Origin: Paenibacillus sp. HW567 | Lineage (GTDB): Bacteria; Bacillota; Bacilli; Paenibacillales; Paenibacillaceae | NCBI RefSeq assembly: GCF_000374185.1 | Contig: NZ_KB910518.1 | Span: 1 to 64,000, forward strand | Length of the DNA stretch: 64,000 bases | Direction: 5' to 3' | Part shown: positions 55,805 to 63,660 of the stretch, piece by piece | Layout: each line of letters begins with the position of its first letter | How positions within the stretch are numbered: the stretch's first letter is position 1 | Notes under the pieces: generated by a model | Database searches by the model: none | What the model was told of the DNA's origin: nothing | What the model saw: only the letters and a program-made list of their open reading frames with translations | Made by a program: the position numbers and the translations under genes

Positions 55805-56197
55805 ATGGCACAAGTACAATACTATGGGACAGGTCGTCGTAAACATTCGGTAGCACGTGTTCGCCTTGTACCGGGTGAAGGACGCATTGTCATTAACAAA
55901 CGCGAGATGGACGAATATTTCGGTGTGGAAACATTGAAGATGATCGTTAGACAACCTTTGGACCTGACTGAAACACTGGGCAACTACGATGTAATCGTTC
56001 TTGCACATGGTGGCGGTATTTCCGGTCAAGCTGGCGCAATCCGTCACGGGATCTCCCGTGCACTTCTGAAAGTTGATCCTGAGTACCGTGGACCACTGAA
56101 GAAAGCCGGATTCCTGACTCGTGACCCACGTATGAAAGAGCGTAAGAAATACGGCCTCAAAGCCGCTCGTCGCGCTCCACAGTTCTCGAAACGTTAA
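55805..56197 (+). CDS. rpsI: 30S ribosomal protein S9
   Basis: A 130-residue S9 whose C-terminal tail (PQFSKR) reaches the P-site t[22 protein letters not shown] is the standard start. ATG follows AGAGGAGGA. Confidence 0.97.
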   Translation: MAQVQYYGTGRRKHSVARVRLVPGEGRIVINKREMDEYFGVETLKMIVRQPLDLTETLGNYDVIVLAHGGGISGQAGAIRHGISRALLKVDPEYRGPLKKAGFLTRDPRMKERKKYGLKAARRAPQFSKR

Positions 56198-56221
56198 TAT
56201 CCCTTGCATTGCAAGGAAATC

Positions 56222-56257
56222 AAGCCTCTGGCCTCTATGGTCAGGGGTTTTTGTTTT
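56222..56257 (+). terminator. Terminator of rplM-rpsI
   Basis: AAGCCTCTG (56222-56230) pairs with CAGGGGTTT (56242-56250), with G-U pairs and inner GCC/GGT, followed by TTTTTGTTTT. Confidence 0.85.
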
Positions 56258-56297
56258 ACCTGCCAGCAATACTTTATTCCAAAATGGATAAAACCCA

Positions 56298-56325
56298 TTG
56301 ACTTCGGCTCTGAAAGCCTTATACT
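56298..56325 (+). promoter_or_regulatory. Promoter of cysH-sat
   Basis: TTGACT at 56298-56303 and TATACT at 56320-56325 are 16 bp apart. An AT-rich segment follows the predicted start; I cannot assign an operator or riboswitch there. Confidence 0.68.
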
Positions 56326-56400
56326 ATTCCATATAAGATTAGTTGGAATTGACGGATTTTTAATGGGCTATGAGAGATACCAGGATGGAGGAAGAAGAAG

Positions 56401-57093
56401 ATGAATCTGCTTGAGAAAGAGGATTTGATCAAAGTTAAGGCTGAGGAATTGGAAAATGCATCACCTGAGGAGATTATCCGCTGGGCTGTTGAGACTTTTC
56501 CTAATATTACCTTTGCCTGCAGCTTTGGCGCCGAAGATGTCGTGCTTGTCGATATGCTTCAGAAAGTTAGTCCTTCCACTGACGTTTTCTATCTGGATAC
56601 CGATTTTCATTTCAAGGAAACCTATGAGACTAGAGATGTGATGGCTGATAAATACGGTATGGAATTTGTTCGTGTATCGCCGCAGATTACCCCGGGGGAA
56701 CAGGCGGTTCAGTACGGTGAAGCACTGTGGAGCACCGATCCCAATCAGTGCTGCGCAATCCGCAAGGTAGAGCCGCTTACCCGGATTCTATCGCAATATG
56801 AAGCCTGGATTACAGGAATCCGCCGTGATCAGGCGCCAACCCGCGCCAATGCCAAAAAAGTCGAATATGATAATAAGTTTGGCCTTGTAAAATTTAATCC
56901 GATTGCCGGTTGGACCACCGAGGATGTGTGGAACTATATTCGTGAGAATGATGTAGTGTACAACCCGCTGCATGACCGCAATTTCCCGAGTATCGGCTGT
57001 GAGCAATGCACACGGGCAGTTATGCCGGGCGAAGACCCGCGTGCAGGCAGATGGTCCGGATCGGACAAAACAGAGTGTGGACTGCATAAATAA
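56401..57093 (+). CDS. cysH: Adenylyl-sulfate reductase (CysH family, [4Fe-4S])
   Basis: A 230-residue thioredoxin-dependent reductase giving sulfite from APS. The PP-loop SFGAEDVVL is near 41-49. Cluster ligands C117-C118 and C200-x-x-C203 are present, which marks the APS-type enzyme rather than the cluster-free PAPS reductase. C226 in ECGLHK is the catalytic cysteine. ATG follows TGGAGGAAGAAGAAG. sat follows at 36 nt and supplies the substrate. No cysC is beside it, consistent with use of APS directly. Confidence 0.94.
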   Translation: MNLLEKEDLIKVKAEELENASPEEIIRWAVETFPNITFACSFGAEDVVLVDMLQKVSPSTDVFYLDTDFHFKETYETRDVMADKYGMEFVRVSPQITPGEQAVQYGEALWSTDPNQCCAIRKVEPLTRILSQYEAWITGIRRDQAPTRANAKKVEYDNKFGLVKFNPIAGWTTEDVWNYIRENDVVYNPLHDRNFPSIGCEQCTRAVMPGEDPRAGRWSGSDKTECGLHK

Positions 57094-57129
57094 GACATAA
57101 TCCGTCAAGCAGAAGGAGAGAGAGCATAG

Positions 57130-58302
57130 ATGACTTCAATACTTCCTCATGGAGGAACACTGGTTCAGCGCGTAGCAGAGGGTGCAGAGAGAGAACAGCT
57201 CCTGCTGCAGGCTTCTGGCTATAAATCAATTGCTGTGAATACATGGACATTATCGGATCTCGATCTAATCGGGGTCGGGGCATTTTCTCCGCTTTCCGGC
57301 TTTATGAATGAAGTAGATTACCACTCTGTAGTCAAAAGCATGCGCCTCTCGAATGGCACGGTTTGGAGCATTCCCGTTACACTAGCCGTGAAAGACGAAG
57401 TAGTCTCGGGTCTTGCTGTAGGTGACAGAGTATCGCTGATCGGTGAGGAAGATGGAGTTATTTATGGACTGCTTGATATTGAGAGCATTTATAGCGTAGA
57501 TCAACAGCTTGAAGCGCTCAATGTCTTTAAAACGAATGATCCTGCGCACCCTGGGGTGAGCAAATTGCTGGCCCGGCCGGCAACCTGTGTCGGAGGACCA
57601 ATTACAGTACTCAATCGTCCGCAGCCGGAGAAATTCGGAGAGTTTTACTTTGACCCGGCGGAGACCCGGCGGATTTTCGCGGATAAAGGCTGGAGAACCG
57701 TCGTAGGCTTTCAGACACGCAATCCGGTCCACCGTGCGCATGAGTACATTCAGAAATGTGCTATGGAGATTGTGGACGCGCTGTTCCTCAATCCCTTGGT
57801 CGGCGAGACCAAATCCGATGATGTTCCGGCCAACGTGCGGATGAAGAGCTATTTGGCGTTGCTGGAGAATTATTATCCGGCAAATCGTACGTTTCTGGGT
57901 GTATTCCCGGCGGCGATGCGTTACGCTGGCCCGAGAGAAGCGATATTCCATGCAATGGTGCGGAAGAATTACGGATGCACGCATTTTATTGTCGGCCGTG
58001 ATCACGCGGGAGTGGGTGATTATTATGGAACCTACGAGGCACAGGAGATATTCTCGAATTTTACAGCCGAGGAGCTTGGAATTACTCCATTATTTTTTGA
58101 ACACAGCTTTTTCTGCATAAAATGCGGGAATATGGCTTCCAGCAAGACCTGTCCGCATCCGGGCGATCAGCATTTGACATTGTCCGGCACGAAGGTGCGT
58201 GCGCTGCTGCGAGACGGCAAGTGTCCTCCTCCTGAATTTACGCGTCCTGAGGTAGCGGAGATTCTGATCGAAGGTATGTCTGCCGAAGTCACCGCCCAAT
58301 AA
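57130..58302 (+). CDS. sat: Sulfate adenylyltransferase (ATP sulfurylase, Sat type)
   Basis: A 390-residue homo-oligomeric ATP sulfurylase that activates sulfate to [14 protein letters not shown] near residues 195-205 holds the HxxH nucleotide site, and [12 protein letters not shown] near 291-302 a second conserved loop. [13 protein letters not shown] near 329-341 is the zinc-like module seen in bacterial Sat. No APS kinase domain is fused. ATG follows AAGGAGA. It pairs with cysH; sulfite reductase and a sulfate transporter are not in the window. Confidence 0.95.
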   Translation: MTSILPHGGTLVQRVAEGAEREQLLLQASGYKSIAVNTWTLSDLDLIGVGAFSPLSGFMNEVDYHSVVKSMRLSNGTVWSIPVTLAVKDEVVSGLAVGDRVSLIGEEDGVIYGLLDIESIYSVDQQLEALNVFKTNDPAHPGVSKLLARPATCVGGPITVLNRPQPEKFGEFYFDPAETRRIFADKGWRTVVGFQTRNPVHRAHEYIQKCAMEIVDALFLNPLVGETKSDDVPANVRMKSYLALLENYYPANRTFLGVFPAAMRYAGPREAIFHAMVRKNYGCTHFIVGRDHAGVGDYYGTYEAQEIFSNFTAEELGITPLFFEHSFFCIKCGNMASSKTCPHPGDQHLTLSGTKVRALLRDGKCPPPEFTRPEVAEILIEGMSAEVTAQ

Positions 58303-58320
58303 AGAGCCAGTACTATTTGG

Positions 58321-58373
58321 CCCTCTTGTCCCATATAGATGAGTAGAATCTATCGGGACGAGGGGGTCTTTAT
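58321..58373 (+). terminator. Hairpin ending sat and covering the cwlD ribosome site
   Basis: CCCTCTTGTCCC (58321-58332) pairs with GGGACGAGGGGG (58355-58366), with G-U pairs, and an inner TAGAT/ATCTA. The tail TCTTTATT is moderately T-rich. The 3' arm contains GAGGGGG, the ribosome site of cwlD, so read-through mRNA would hide it. Confidence 0.7.
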
Positions 58374-58374
58374 T

Positions 58375-59121
58375 ATGTCTGGCCGAAAGCAAGGTAAAGT
58401 CTCGGTCTGGATCTCGTGGGGCAGCATCAAAAAAAGCTTACTGGGCGCCGCTCTGCTGGCGGTGATGATCGGCATTATCGCCTATGATGTGCCAACCGCC
58501 AAAACATTGAATTATTGGAGTTTGCCGCTCTCTGGCAAAGTTATTGCCATTGATGCCGGTCATGGAGGTCCTGACGGGGGTGCGGTCAGCCGGGGCGGCT
58601 TGATCGAGAAGGACATTAACCTGTCGGTTTCTTTATATCTGCGGGATTATTTACAGCAAGCAGGCGCGATTGTAGTCATGACCCGTGAAGGGGATTACGA
58701 TCTGGCCCAGCGGGATACGAAAAGCTATTCCAGACGTAAGACGGAGGATTTGAAGATGAGGGTAAGAAGCATTGAGGAGAAGCGGGCGGACCTGTTCATA
58801 AGCATTCATATGAATAGTGTGCCTTCAAGACGCTGGAGTGGTGCGCAGACCTTCTATTACCCGAACAACGAGGGGAATAAAGCGTTAGCAGGTTTTGTGC
58901 AGGGGGAGCTAAAAACCACACTTGAGAACACCGACCGCGTTGCCAAAACTGTGAATACCGTTTATTTGCTAAAAGCGCTGAAAATCCCTGCTGCGCTTGT
59001 GGAGGTCGGGTTCTTGTCCCATCCTCAGGAATCGGCTCTGCTCGGAGATGATGTCTATCAGCGGAAAGTGGCCACCAGTATTTACCGTGGAATTCTGCGG
59101 TACGCTTCGGAGCAGCCTTGA
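58375..59121 (+). CDS. cwlD: CwlD, N-acetylmuramoyl-L-alanine amidase of spore cortex
   Basis: A 248-residue zinc amidase that, with PdaA, makes muramic-delta-lactam in spore cortex, needed for germination. One membrane helix near residues 19-38 acts as signal anchor. Zinc ligands lie in IDAGHGGPDGG (H63), a downstream Glu, and SIHMNS. EVGFLSHPQE holds the catalytic Glu. ATG 58375 is 8 nt after GAGGGGG; an earlier in-frame ATG at 58339 lies in the hairpin loop. The order cwlD-salA-gerD matches Bacillus. Confidence 0.95.
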   Translation: MSGRKQGKVSVWISWGSIKKSLLGAALLAVMIGIIAYDVPTAKTLNYWSLPLSGKVIAIDAGHGGPDGGAVSRGGLIEKDINLSVSLYLRDYLQQAGAIVVMTREGDYDLAQRDTKSYSRRKTEDLKMRVRSIEEKRADLFISIHMNSVPSRRWSGAQTFYYPNNEGNKALAGFVQGELKTTLENTDRVAKTVNTVYLLKALKIPAALVEVGFLSHPQESALLGDDVYQRKVATSIYRGILRYASEQP

Positions 59122-59156
59122 GTAAGGATAACCCATTCGCGGAAGGGTACCTGTAA

Positions 59157-59165
59157 TGCTATAAT
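59157..59165 (+). promoter_or_regulatory. Possible extended -10 promoter of salA
   Basis: TGC followed by a perfect TATAAT at 59160-59165. No clear -35. It lies 56 nt before the salA start. Confidence 0.5.
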
Positions 59166-59220
59166 AGACAAAAAAATACCGGTACCTTACCCGTCCGGAG
59201 AAGATAAAGAGGTGTTTTCC

Positions 59221-60333
59221 ATGCTGACCAGGGAACAAATCCAGGAACTATTGCAGCCGCTCGCAGACCCGGAATCCGGAAAAAGCCTTATTGATTTGCA
59301 GTTAATTCGGGATATCATGGTCAAAGAAAACAAGGTTTCTCTTTCCATCGTATGTCTGGATAAAGAAGGGACAAGCCGCATGGAGCTAGAGCAGAAGGTG
59401 CGCGTCTTGCTGAATGAAGGAGGAGTGGATGATATCCACATCCGGCTGCGGGATGCCACCGACTATGAACGCGCTATCCTTCGCGGAGAGAGCACAGAGG
59501 ACGAGCCGCAGGCAGAACAAGGGGAGAAGCTAAAGGGACACGCAGTGGGCCTTGAGGGGCACGAGCTGATCAGTGAGAACTCGGGTGTGAACTTCATCGC
59601 AATTGCCAGCGGTAAAGGCGGTGTGGGCAAATCGACAGTAACAGTAAATTTGGCAGTGGCGCTGGCAAGGAAGGGCAAAAAGGTCGGGCTTATTGATGCC
59701 GACATCTATGGCTTCAGCATTCCGGATATGATGGGAATCGAAGAAGGCCCTATTGTTGAAGAGGGGACTATTATACCAGTAGAACGGTTCGGAGTGAAAG
59801 TTATGTCTATGGGCTTCTTTATCCGTGAGAATAGCCCTGTGATCTGGAGAGGGCCGATGCTTGGCAAAATGCTGCGCCAATTCTTCAGCGATGTCGGCTG
59901 GGGAGAGTTGGATTATCTGCTGCTTGATCTGCCCCCGGGAACCGGTGATGTGGCACTGGATGTACATCAGATGCTGCCGCACAGCAAAGAGATCATAGTG
60001 ACCACCCCGCATGCAACAGCAGCCTTTGTGGCCGCAAGAGCGGGCTCAATGGCTTTGCAAACGGATCATGAGATTCTGGGAGTTATCGAGAATATGGCTT
60101 ATTATGAATGCTCCTCATGCGGGAAAAAAGACTACATCTTCGGCCGCGGCGGCGGAGCAAGATTGGCGGAGACACTGCATACCGATCTGCTGGCGCAAGT
60201 CCCCCTTGGCGCTCCGGACAACCACATTTCCGAGCCGGATTTCTCGCCCTCGGTATATAAGGCTGAGACGGGAACCGCCAAGCTGTTCGCTGAGATTGCT
60301 GATAAGCTGATCGCTAAATATGAGCAGGAATAA
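59221..60333 (+). CDS. salA: Mrp/ApbC-family P-loop ATPase (SalA)
   Basis: A 370-residue MinD/ParA-type ATPase. An N-terminal MIP18-like (DUF59) domain spans about 1-85. Walker A ASGKGGVGKST is at 129-139, and the C-terminus has CSSCGKK near 297-303, the CxxC used for iron-sulfur transfer in the family. In Bacillus subtilis SalA also regulates exoprotease genes. ATG 59221 follows AAAGAGGTG; the GTG at 59212 is in that site. It is convergent with gerD. Confidence 0.92.
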   Translation: MLTREQIQELLQPLADPESGKSLIDLQLIRDIMVKENKVSLSIVCLDKEGTSRMELEQKVRVLLNEGGVDDIHIRLRDATDYERAILRGESTEDEPQAEQGEKLKGHAVGLEGHELISENSGVNFIAIASGKGGVGKSTVTVNLAVALARKGKKVGLIDADIYGFSIPDMMGIEEGPIVEEGTIIPVERFGVKVMSMGFFIRENSPVIWRGPMLGKMLRQFFSDVGWGELDYLLLDLPPGTGDVALDVHQMLPHSKEIIVTTPHATAAFVAARAGSMALQTDHEILGVIENMAYYECSSCGKKDYIFGRGGGARLAETLHTDLLAQVPLGAPDNHISEPDFSPSVYKAETGTAKLFAEIADKLIAKYEQE

Positions 60334-60335
60334 AG

Positions 60336-60380
60336 CTCCAAAGAGGCCTTTCCTTCAACGGATTGGCCTCTTTTTTGGAG
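60336..60380. terminator. Bidirectional terminator between salA and gerD
   Basis: CTCCAAAGAGGCC (60336-60348) pairs with GGCCTCTTTTTTGGAG (60365-60380). T run on the plus side and A run on the minus side. Confidence 0.85.
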
Positions 60381-60391
60381 TTTATGGCTCA

Positions 60392-61063
60392 TTAGGAGCC
60401 TGAATCATCGCCGCTTTGCTTCTGACTGCCTCCCCCTTTTCCTCCCCCTTTTTTCTGAACCTTTGGTTGAAGCTCATCCTGCACCACAGTCTTCAGGAGA
60501 TCGAGCACTTCCATCCGAAATAAAGGGTTTTGCATCGCTTCCTGCATAATCGTCATTGATTGCTTGCGGTAATCGGATGTTTTTGTAAGATCAAGGAACA
60601 TTTTCATCATTTCCGGGGATTTCATAATTTCCTCAACAGACTTCTGATAAGCCGGGTCCTTGATCAGTTGAAGATGCAGCTCTTTACTCTGCGAATTGAT
60701 GGCCTTTGCGAAGTCTCCGGCGAATTGCGGGTCGGTCATGATTTTTTCGATTTCTTTCTGGTACTCTGGTGCAGTGATGGTATTCTTTACAGCGACGCGG
60801 ATTTGCTCTGCGGTTTGCATTGGCATCATTTTCATGCTGATTCCGCTTGAACTGCTTCCTCCAGAGCTTGAACCGGGAGACTGTAAAGCCTCCTCAACCG
60901 CCTTTTTTCCTTCGTCACTCTTTAATATATCTACTACCATGGTCTTCATTTCCTTATAGCTGACTTGTCCGGAAGAGGAGCTGCTCTGTTCGCCTCCGCA
61001 GGCTGTTAAAGCCGTAGTCATGCAGAGCACCAGGATTCCGGTCCACAAAGTCCTCCATTTCAT
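60392..61063 (-). CDS. gerD: GerD, spore germination lipoprotein
   Basis: A 223-residue lipoprotein that clusters nutrient germinant receptors into the germinosome on the inner spore membrane. The signal peptide ends in the lipobox LTAC with C22 as the lipidated residue. The helical body contains repeated 'SPEMMKMF' and 'DPAYQKSVEEIM'-like segments. The tail is Gly/Lys/Gln rich, with runs of KKGGGKGGG. ATG at 61063 follows AAGGAGGG. It faces salA, as in Bacillus, and has a sigma-G-like promoter. Confidence 0.93.
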   Translation of the reverse strand: MKWRTLWTGILVLCMTTALTACGGEQSSSSSGQVSYKEMKTMVVDILKSDEGKKAVEEALQSPGSSSGGSSSSGISMKMMPMQTAEQIRVAVKNTITAPEYQKEIEKIMTDPQFAGDFAKAINSQSKELHLQLIKDPAYQKSVEEIMKSPEMMKMFLDLTKTSDYRKQSMTIMQEAMQNPLFRMEVLDLLKTVVQDELQPKVQKKGGGKGGGSQKQSGDDSGS

Positions 61064-61096
61064 TGGCGCTGCCCTCCTTTATAGGATTCCTGAATG

Positions 61097-61126
61097 TAGT
61101 ATGCCGCACGGGAGGGCATTTATGTT
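61097..61126 (-). promoter_or_regulatory. Candidate sigma-G promoter of gerD
   Basis: On the minus strand CATACTA (61097-61103) exactly matches the forespore sigma-G -10. AACATA (61121-61126), 17 bp upstream, resembles the -35. gerD is known to be sigma-G dependent in Bacillus subtilis. Confidence 0.6.
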
Positions 61127-61186
61127 GTAGTACAATGGTTTTTTAACGGTAAGCTTGGTAAAATAAATATGACACGGGGAGGTGAC

Positions 61187-61759
61187 ATGGCTGAATTTAA
61201 GAAAATGGTTTATTTATTTTGGACCACGCTTTTGATCGGGGCGGGAGGGGCCGCGATTGGCTGGCCTGGCGCTGCAGACAGCAAATGGGCAGATTGAATT
61301 CAAAAGCACAGCCGATCTCTGATTCTTTTAGGCTACAGTATACTGGTGGGTGTTTGCTTGGATTTTTCGTTTATTTAATTCTAAATCACATGAGAACAGG
61401 TGTTTTCAGCGGAAAATCTGGCAATACATACAAGTGGTGCTTTCCGTCCTCGCCCTGCTTGAACTATTTTCCTGCGTTCCTTTGTAGGGAGCGGCAGAAA
61501 CGTAATTTCCGATTTGCTTCTGGGCATTGGGATTTTGCTTACCGCCATTATCGTAGCTTACTTCAAAGTGCGCAGCACGAATGTCTCAGCCTGGATTCCG
61601 ACATTTTTCTTTCTGACAGCCATCACCATAGCAGAAATTATAGGCGTCCTCCGAATTGGGGTGGACAGTGCCACCGTATTTATTGTGATTCCGCTTATTG
61701 CTTGCAATGCATTCCAGATTTTGATGCTGCACCGTATTATGGAGCCTGCATCAGCTTGA
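61187..61759 (+). pseudogene. kbaA: kbaA-like gene broken by several frameshifts
   Basis: The membrane-protein reading can be followed only by changing frame five times. Frame of 61187 gives MAEFKKMVYLFWTTLLIGAG. Near 61262 it shifts to LALQTANGQIEFKSTADL, near 61320 to LILLGYSILVGV, near 61353 to LLGFFVYLILNHM, near 61418 to QYIQVVLSVLALLELF, and near 61478 to a long intact end (from about FVGSGRNVISDLLLGIGILL to RIMEPASA). It resembles KbaA, which activates the KinB sporulation pathway, and lies after gerD as in Bacillus. The lesions cluster in 220 bp. Real decay or local sequence error are both possible. An apparent 226-residue frame over this region is a chimera. Confidence 0.8.
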
Positions 61760-61765
61760 CAATGA

Positions 61766-61806
61766 AAAACCCCGCTCCTCTGGTGGAACAGAAGACGGGG
61801 TTTTAC
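61766..61806 (+). terminator. Terminator after the kbaA-like gene
   Basis: AAAACCCCG (61766-61774) pairs with CGGGGTTTT (61796-61804). It lies 6 nt after the stop, so the transcription unit is still bounded even though the gene is broken. Confidence 0.85.
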
Positions 61807-61895
61807 CTCAATTTTATGGTTAAAACCAGAAGCGGGAGGTTAATCTTTAAGAACAGCCTGCAAATCCGGAAGCAATCCCAACAGGAGGGGAATAT

Positions 61896-62717
61896 ATGAA
61901 CATCAAGCGTTATATGATAAAAGACACAAGCGAAACAGTCCTGAAAAAGCTCGATCCCGAGGATAGCGGCGACTTTGAATCCAAGGAAGAAGCGGAAGCC
62001 AAAATGGTCAAACTTAAGGAACGTCTTGCCGAGCTGCAGGATATTCTTTTCGCCCAGAAGAAGCACTCGCTGCTGGTTATTCTTCAAGGCATGGACTCCA
62101 GCGGCAAGGATGGCACGGTCAAACATATTTTTTCCGGCATCAATCCTCAAGGATTTATGGTGACCAGCTTCAAGAAGCCTTCCTTGGAAGAAGAAGCCCA
62201 TGATTTCCTGTGGAGAGTTCACATGAAAACACCGCCGAAGGGCTACATTGCCGCTTTTAACCGGTCGCACTATGAGGATGTCCTGGTGCCCCGTGTGCAT
62301 GGCAGCTTGAAAAAAGAAGAGCTAAAGCGCCGCTTCCGCTATATCCGTGAATTTGAAGAAATGCTGGCGGAAGAAGGAACTACGATCGTCAAGCTTTTTT
62401 TGCATATCTCCAAGAAAAAGCAGCTCGAAAAGATACAGGAACGCTTGCAGGACCCGACCAAGCACTGGAAATTTGATGCAAGCGATTTGCAGGAACGGGA
62501 ATACTGGGATGACTATCAAGCTGCGTATGAAGATGTTTTCAGGGAGACCAGCATTGAGAACGCGCCTTGGTACTGGATTCCGGCCAATCATCGCTGGTAC
62601 CGTAATTACCTGGCTCTCGCCATTGTTGTAAAGACGCTTGAGGGTCTTGATCTCAGCTATCCGAAACTGGATACCCCTACACCTGACATTTCGAAGCTTA
62701 TTTCACCACGCTATTAA
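61896..62717 (+). CDS. ppk2: Polyphosphate kinase 2 family protein
   Basis: A 273-residue PPK2-type phosphotransferase that uses polyphosphate to phosphorylate nucleotides. Walker A GMDSSGKDG is at 65-73 and the Walker B-like NRSHYEDVLV near 122-131. The lid region has basic KRRFRYIREFE. The short single-domain form and motif choice suggest the class that acts on AMP or ADP (class III), which I cannot prove from sequence alone. ATG follows CAGGAGGGG. It is an extra gene between kbaA and pdaB compared with Bacillus subtilis, with no partner ppk1 nearby. It ends 28 nt from convergent pdaB with no terminator between. Confidence 0.92.
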   Translation: MNIKRYMIKDTSETVLKKLDPEDSGDFESKEEAEAKMVKLKERLAELQDILFAQKKHSLLVILQGMDSSGKDGTVKHIFSGINPQGFMVTSFKKPSLEEEAHDFLWRVHMKTPPKGYIAAFNRSHYEDVLVPRVHGSLKKEELKRRFRYIREFEEMLAEEGTTIVKLFLHISKKKQLEKIQERLQDPTKHWKFDASDLQEREYWDDYQAAYEDVFRETSIENAPWYWIPANHRWYRNYLALAIVVKTLEGLDLSYPKLDTPTPDISKLISPRY

Positions 62718-62745
62718 ATGCTCCTTTTACGGTCTGGAGGGGTTG

Positions 62746-63549
62746 TTACATTCCTGCAGCATCCTCCAGGCTCTCATTCAGGGAAGCGGAATCCCGGACC
62801 TCTTTGCCTTCGGCGCTGCTTTGGCTGATCAGCTCGGATACAGTGACGAATTCGTACCCCTGGCTGCGCAATTTGTCAATAATAATCGGAAGTGCTTCAT
62901 GAGTCTGCTTACAGGAATCGCTGGCATGCAAAAGCACAATATCACCGGGATGCGCTTTGCTTGTCACGCGGTTTACGATGTTATCAACACCGATATTTTT
63001 CCAATCCAGCGAGTCAGTATCCCATTGGATTACCTTGTAGCCCAGATCGGTTGCGACCTGCAGGACCCTTTTGTCAAAATCGCCATTAGGCATGCGAATC
63101 AATTTCGGCTCTTTGCCGGTTAACTCGGTCAGCACGGTATGCGCAGTTGAGATCTGGTTGCGGATTTCCTCATTGCTGAGCGTACTATAGTTCACATGCT
63201 TGTGCCCATGACTGCCGATTTCGTACCCTGCATCTTTAATGCTCGTAACGATTTCCGGGTGCGTTTTGCTCCAGGGAGAAGACAGAAAAAACGTTGCCTT
63301 ATCGACTTTTTTGTCTTCGAGCACCTTCAGAATCGGTCCGGGCCTTTTTTCTCCCCAGCTAATATCAAACGTTAAAGCGATGAGCTTCTTCTCCGTCGGC
63401 ACACTGTAAATGGCGGAAGGGGCCGTTTCGGAAAAAACGGTAATGTTGCCCCTCTCGACATAGATGACACCGGCGGCAAGAAGCGCGGCGGCAAAGATAT
63501 AGATGAACCGTTTTATCTTTTTGCCGCTGAATACATAAAAAGAATTCAT
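62746..63549 (-). CDS. pdaB: PdaB, sporulation polysaccharide deacetylase
   Basis: A 267-residue NodB-fold protein with one N-terminal membrane segment (residues 14-30). ALTFDISWGE near 58-67 is the first NodB motif, with Asp62 followed by Ile, not the second Asp of active enzymes; this is usual for PdaB. SHGHKH at 113-118 gives the metal-binding histidines. PdaB is needed for stable spore cortex in Bacillus. ATG at 63549 is preceded by GAGAGGAG; the frame is open to 63636 but lacks support. It follows kbaA in the usual order. Confidence 0.92.
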   Translation of the reverse strand: MNSFYVFSGKKIKRFIYIFAAALLAAGVIYVERGNITVFSETAPSAIYSVPTEKKLIALTFDISWGEKRPGPILKVLEDKKVDKATFFLSSPWSKTHPEIVTSIKDAGYEIGSHGHKHVNYSTLSNEEIRNQISTAHTVLTELTGKEPKLIRMPNGDFDKRVLQVATDLGYKVIQWDTDSLDWKNIGVDNIVNRVTSKAHPGDIVLLHASDSCKQTHEALPIIIDKLRSQGYEFVTVSELISQSSAEGKEVRDSASLNESLEDAAGM

Positions 63550-63660
63550 AATGACAGCGCTCCTCTCCCATGCGAAATGCTTGTTTGTTCTAAATGTATG
63601 CTGGGACAGGGCGCTTATGACCTTATATATGTCCAACCCTATTTTTAGGAGGTTTTTATC

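Noticed and set aside
61219..61899. A 226-codon open frame downstream of gerD
   Set aside because: It crosses the kbaA remnant in mixed frames, runs through the terminator at 61766-61806, and only short parts resemble KbaA. It is a chimera made by frameshifts.
63550..63660. A sigma-G promoter for pdaB
   Set aside because: A CATACAT is present on the minus strand, but no -35 is at the right distance, so I do not list it.
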